64,000 bases of DNA, taken from NCBI GenBank assembly GCA_951213105.1, contig OX578148.1, forward strand, positions 140,882,415-140,946,414, in the 5' to 3' direction. The translations under genes were made by a program, and so were the position numbers. The notes under the pieces were generated by a model. That model saw nothing but the letters and a program-made list of their open reading frames with translations. It did no database searches and was not told the origin of the DNA. Shown here in pieces: positions 59,212-64,000 of this stretch; the stretch's first letter is position 1, and every line of letters starts with the position of its first letter. The stretch is from Amaurobius ferox. Taxonomy: Eukaryota; Arthropoda; Arachnida; Araneae; Amaurobiidae.

Positions 59212-59600
59212 CACTTTACAACAAAGTTGAAAAGTGTTTATGACTTTGTTCATTCTGTCTGTGTGTCTGTCTGACCGTTAGCACGATAACTGCCGTAAAA
59301 ATGACTTTATCAAAATGAAATTTTAGTATGTTGTTCAGACTGTCTGTAGGACCTATGGGAATATAAATAAATTATATCACCCAATTAGTTTTTTATTGAA
59401 CCCGGGTTGAAAAAATGAAATACATTGAACCCTATGGGACCTAATTTTTCAAACATTTTTTAAGTAAATTTAAAATTCACGAATGGCTTCGAAATTTTTA
59501 GGAAATATTCACATTATCCCATAGAATATATATAAAAAAATTCAGTAAAACATGTTAAGTAATTTTTTAATTAAAAATTATTTAATATAGGGAAAAAAAC
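59212..59600 (+). mobile_element. family 3 element, 5' part only
   Basis: After TTAA it starts CACTTTACAACAAAGTTGAA and follows the family to ATAGAATATATATAAAAAAA TTCAGTAAAACATG, then is lost. It lies 73 bp from the 5' end of the family 1 element at 57141-59139. Confidence 0.65.
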
Positions 59601-59980
59601 AAATTCAATTCAATTCTGACTTTGGGATATCTTCCAGAAAGAAAAGAGAGATATATTATATAATAAATATCTTTCCATTTGTTTAAACGTTGTGCATATG
59701 GGAGAGGCTTCACGTTTTAAAACGAATTTGGTAGAAAACAATTTTTCATTTTTTTTTAATTTTATATAACTCTTCATGATATACTTATTTGATGGCATTT
59801 TTAATGCACTTTCCTACGTCCTAGAGTGTTAAAATTTGGTACACAGCTTAAATTTGTTGAACATTTTATTCGACAAAAATTTGGTGGATCTTTAAATATA
59901 GATCCTACGTTTTTTTCGAAATGGCCTGAAAATAATCCCCGTTCACTTCTATAAATCATTGTTGTAATATTGTTAAAAAT

Positions 59981-60820
59981 TCTGATGTGGACAGCACATG
60001 TCTTTCCCTGCAGACTCATATTCGTTCTCTTTATTTATTCAATAATAATTTGAGTTTATCTGCACAAAATAACAACCATAAGTATTTTAAATGACATTGA
60101 ATTTACTCGTTAAACTTAAATTTGGTTCTCATTTGATAGCTGGACTTATTGTCAAAGGTGGTGTAGCGAAAACGCGAAAAAACTAGAATATCAGAAGAAC
60201 GGCTAGTCCTAGAGTAATGGGGTTAGTCTTACTCTTTTTGTTGTCAAAAATCACGTATAAAATAGGAATTTAATTGATATAATTGAGCACACGTAGTCTT
60301 TTACTTTTATATATAACGATTTTTGCGGGCCATTTCGCAAAAATAGCCCGTTCCTTTTTCCCAAATTGTACTAGAATAACCTACAAATGATTTATATACA
60401 AAATTTTTGTTAAATTTGGTATATAAATCACTTGTTGGTTATTGGAATATTATACACCAAATTTTGTTAAATTTGTTCCATTAGTTTTTAGCTAGAGTGG
60501 ATAAAGACAATTTCTGCGGCCATTTCGCAAAGAAGGCAGATTCTTTTATTACGAATCTTTTATTACGAATACTATAATCTAATGAACATCAGGATTTCCC
60601 ACAAAAAACATACCTACCAAATTGTATAAAATTCGGTCCATTAGTTTTTCAATCAGAGTGAATGTAATATCCACACAGACACACAGAAATATACATAGAT
60701 ACACCCTTACACACACAGACGTCTTCCTAAAAATAGTTTTTTCGTGTTCTAGAAGTCCCAAAACGTGTAGATCATTTGAAAATTCGAGTTCCGATCTTCG
60801 GCACGATTCCAATACTTTGA
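59981..60820 (+). mobile_element. family 2 element, copy 3
   Basis: It begins TCTGATGTGGACAGCACATG and shows the family 2 blocks GGCCATTTCGCAAA, TTAGTTTTTCAATCAGAGTG, ACACACAGACGTCTTCCTAA and CGTGTTCTAGAAGTCCCAAA in order. The 3' hairpin is reduced to CCAATACTTTGAGTACATAC. It serves as the reference for the interrupted copy at 29691-31597. Confidence 0.65.
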
Positions 60821-60859
60821 GTACATACACACATATATTATATGTGTATCTGTGTATCT

Positions 60860-61270
60860 AAATTCCGTGCCTATGCAATTACAATAGTTGTGATTTTAAA
60901 TGATCTCTAAACTTTTATTATTTCTTCAACGAAGCCTAATTTTAACATGTGCAGAATGCAAATATCTCAAGCAATTGTAAGATGAATTACATAAGAATTG
61001 CTGAATTTTTTTCACACAAAATTATTTAGCTCTGGAGTCTGGAATACAAGTTATATGAATGAAATATTCATTGATTTTGCACAAAGAATCAGATGATTTA
61101 TATTTCGATACAGTTTTAAATATTTAAGTATAATAAATTACTGTAGTACTGTGATAATATAAAAGATATCACCACTGAATATATCACATTTTAGAAATTT
61201 TTAAAGGAAATTACATTTCAGTTGGAAAGTGTTTCATAATCAATGCTTATGCATGATTGATCTTTCTTGT
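60860..61270 (+). mobile_element. family 3 element, 3' part only
   Basis: From AAATTCCGTGCCTATGCAAT to the terminal CATGATTGATCTTTCTTGT it matches the last 430 bp of the 22-kb copy. The 5' half is absent. Confidence 0.6.
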
Positions 61271-61923
61271 TTTAAAAATCTTTTATCTGGAAGCCTATGA
61301 GTATTTGGCAAGAGTGCTGGTCATTTTCGTTAATGTAAACCATTGAGCTACTAACTGAATTCCTTGAAGCTACAAAAATTTTCAGCTTCAATAAAATTTC
61401 TCTTCTCAATTAAAATTCTCCCTGCTTAATCAAGTTAAGCTTTCAAAATGCTTTATTGTTTTAATAATAGCTCCTGTTAAAACTGTCATAATTTTAATTT
61501 TCTTAATTGCAAAAAAAAAAAAAAAAAAAATGACATGCTACTTTTTTTGCAAACTTTTATGAATTCTCCAAGAATCCCTTGTAGGGGGTCCATTAAATGG
61601 ATGGCAAGGGTCTAGCTAAAATATTTGTTACATCGAGGTATAAAACCTTTAGATGCTTACCTTAAGATGCATTTTAAAATGTGTTGAGACTTCAAAAGTC
61701 CCACTTTTAACACTTTGGTTTGCATAAAGTCTGCTTCACTTTTACTTTATAATCAATATATATATAACTTCAAAATATTTCCCATCTAATAAGACACACC
61801 ATCGCACCGTCATAATCCATTAATTCTCTTGGTGCTTTTTTCATCACTGACAGAAGTATCAACCCTATTTTATCGTAGCTTAGTAATAATGACTTGTATT
61901 GCATCTCTTACATCTAAAAAAAA
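61271..61923. other. sequence without recognised genes
   Basis: AT-rich with an A-run of about 21 (61510-61530); nothing recognised. Confidence 0.45.
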
Positions 61924-63601
61924 TCTGATATGGGCAACACATGACTTTCCTTTTGTAATGCAATAAATTAACACTTTTTACAGACAAAAAATAATGTATA
62001 AGATCCTCGGTACTGTGTTTTTAACGTTGAATTGCACATTGGGCGATTTTCCGGATGACAACATGTAATACTATTTCGTTGTACCCAATTAACTTATATT
62101 TCACGCAACTCTAAATTAAAAATTATCAATATTGTTAGTATCTTCAATACGCGATAGTGTCCATATATTAAAATATTTTAATAATGAATTCATCAGCTAG
62201 GCGTCATTTTCATTAATTGAGCGTCCTTTTTGCAATTTTGACGAAAATTTCGTCAATCTGGGAGGAAATATCGCCAAGTTGGCGATACTTTGCTAGATTA
62301 TTCACCAAGAGAGCCAAATACATCACCAAGTGTTGCAGACAAATAGAGTAAAAAGCATTTCTTAGATACTAGAATGTATGCCCGTCATAGGACGGAAATT
62401 AGAATTTTGGAAACTTACGACAAATGACTTCTCATTTGTTGTCATTTTTATCAATTTCGTGATATTTCTTTCAATTTGGCAACATTTAAAAAAATCGCCA
62501 AGTTGGCGACATCCAGCTAAGTTTTTCGCCAAGCGTTACGGATAGAAGGAGAAATGTGTTATTCTTATAGTCCTACTCTTATGTTCTTCCTCAAGATATT
62601 GAACTTTCATTTAATGAGTCGTCATTTCAGGGATTCAGCGTCAGTTTCATCCATTTGACGAATTTTTATCAATTGGGTAGCACATTAATTTTCGTTAATT
62701 TGGTAACATTTAACAACATTGGTTGGAGGTATTCCGAAAAACTCATCACCCAATTTTATCCAAACGTTACGGATGGAAAAATAGGTTACTCTTATAGATT
62801 CTTATATTCTTTTCAAGATATTAAATTTTCGTCACTGAGTCGTCATTTTCATTGATTGAGCGTCATTCTTATCTATTTGGTGAGATTTTCGTTAATTTGG
62901 CAACATTTAAAAATACCGTCAAGTTGGCGACATTCCGCCAAATTCGCCGCCAAAATATCGCCAAGCGTTATGGACGGAGAAATAAGTTATTCTTATAGCA
63001 GATAAATGACTATTGGCATTCAAATACAAAATTATGACTCAAAGTATCTTTTCTCGTGAATGGAACGAGCTAGATCCACGAGAATGATGTCACCCAATTT
63101 ATTGCATGATATTACACATAAACATTGAACATGTTTCTCAACAGCCAATATTTTTTTCTTTAATTTATGGAATTTTTTGATAATTTATTTGAAAAACGTG
63201 AAATAGCTCGAGAACGGTTCATGCAAGCCTTCTAAAGTTTATGTCAATCGTTTTCTAAGGAAAAATTACATAAGAAACGTCTATTTGCGTTATTGAAGGT
63301 TTTGATTTTTTGATGATTTTTTCAAAATTTCACTCGAAAATTTAGGAGGGTTTTGTCCATTCGATTACTTTTAAAAGCAATAGCTTTTCAGTATTCACGG
63401 ATTGTATTTTTTTGTACCGAATTTTGTTCGAATCGCCCCATTCGTTCATGAGATATCGTCTCCACAGGCATCACCTCAAAAACGCCTGATTCGTGTTTAG
63501 GGATGCTTGAAACGTGCTTTCCCGTCGAAAACTCGAATCCGAATTTTCGACCTCGTCACAATACTTTCCTTATACATTATACTATGTATATAAGAAAAGT
63601 A
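61924..63601 (+). mobile_element. long family 1 element with repeated GGCGA modules
   Basis: The 5' end is TCTGATATGGGCAACACATG and the terminal hairpin is 63562-63601 (TACTTTCCTTATACATTATA / TATATAAGAAAAGTA). Instead of one GGCGA module there are four, near 62180-62340, 62390-62560, 62630-62780 and 62830-62990, each ending in a GTTACGGA/GTTGCAGA-type word followed by a stretch like AAATAAGTTATTCTTATAG. This is the longest copy in the window. Non-coding. Confidence 0.75.
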
Positions 63602-63855
63602 AAAGTGAATGATGAAAATTAGCTAATCATAAATGAAAATTGTGATGCATTTGTAATTGATAAATTGTTTTTAATGTATTATGTTTAAAAATTAATTATC
63701 CATATTAACCTAGAATTTTTAATATACTATTGTAATGAATTTATGTTAGGTATAAATTTAAGAACGTAAATCTGTGAATATACTTAACATAATCAGTTAT
63801 CAAAAATATCTTTGCATATAAGGTTTTTGATCAAACATGATAGATAATTTAAAAG

Positions 63856-64000
63856 TCTGTCTGTGTGTGCGTGGCTGTGTCATCATCAAGGAAGAAGAGC
63901 TGCACCGAATTACAAAAAAATTTGTGAATAGCCGTGAAATAGTCCCACTTAAAATGGAGTCCATGTTTCGAGTTTCTAGGACCAGGGGTTGTTCGAGATA
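63856..64000 (+). mobile_element. Helitron-like element running off the window
   Basis: On the plus strand CTGTCTGTGTGTGCG, ATCATCAAGGAAGAAGAGCT and GTCCATGTTTCGAGTTTCTA are the diverged counterparts (opposite orientation) of the 5' part of the array units. The start TCTATATA is lost and the 3' end is outside. Confidence 0.55.

Overview
This window looks like AT-rich, non-coding eukaryotic DNA from an arthropod, and the repeat flavour makes an arachnid my best guess (inference). The only host gene I can recognise is a peptidylglycine alpha-hydroxylating monooxygenase (PHM) on the minus strand, the copper enzyme that starts C-terminal amidation of neuropeptides. Five consecutive exons can be read at 29275-29332, 19083-19304, 14722-14805, 9842-9902 and 1934-1998. 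Each has AG/GT borders, the phases agree from one exon to the next, and the 490 coding bases join into one open frame that is co-linear with animal PHM. The signal-peptide exon is not recognised upstream (to the right), and the exons carrying the second copper site lie beyond position 1.

The rest is transposons, their fragments and tandem repeats. In order: the 3' end of a hAT element (1-432); hairpin-ended interspersed elements (family 1 at 977, family 3 at 441, 5942 and others); a 184-bp TTAA-flanked MITE (2115-2298); a complete but dead Tc1-like element (4654-5869); a palindromic minisatellite (9075-9470) with a hAT MITE at its edge; TATAGAG-ended elements (10239-11545); a family 2 element (12724-13496); a GC-rich retroposon with a perfect 14-bp target duplication beside PHM exon 14722-14805; a reverse-transcriptase-like relic (16653-17031); a piggyBac-like remnant (18327-19051) 31 bp from a PHM splice donor; a LINE tail (19431-19860); a fold-back (20738-21513); a 65-bp tandem repeat (23020-23385); and a near-perfect inverted repeat with 365-bp arms (27055-27809).

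From 29.7 to 31.6 kb a family 1 element sits inside a family 2 element. From 31972 to 45348 Helitron-like elements lie head to tail, ending in three nearly identical composite units of 3.3-3.4 kb. Then come a LINE 3' end, a seven-copy 52-bp minisatellite, a GTF2IRD2/ZBED-type hAT element (49710-52447) whose transposase is broken, and further family 1, 2 and 3 copies up to the right edge, where another Helitron-like copy begins.

I see no operon, CRISPR array, rRNA or intact tRNA gene. The transposase reading frames I can follow are all broken, so the window reads as a long, repeat-filled intronic region of PHM. The two most unusual structures are the 365-bp-arm palindrome and the tandem Helitron array.
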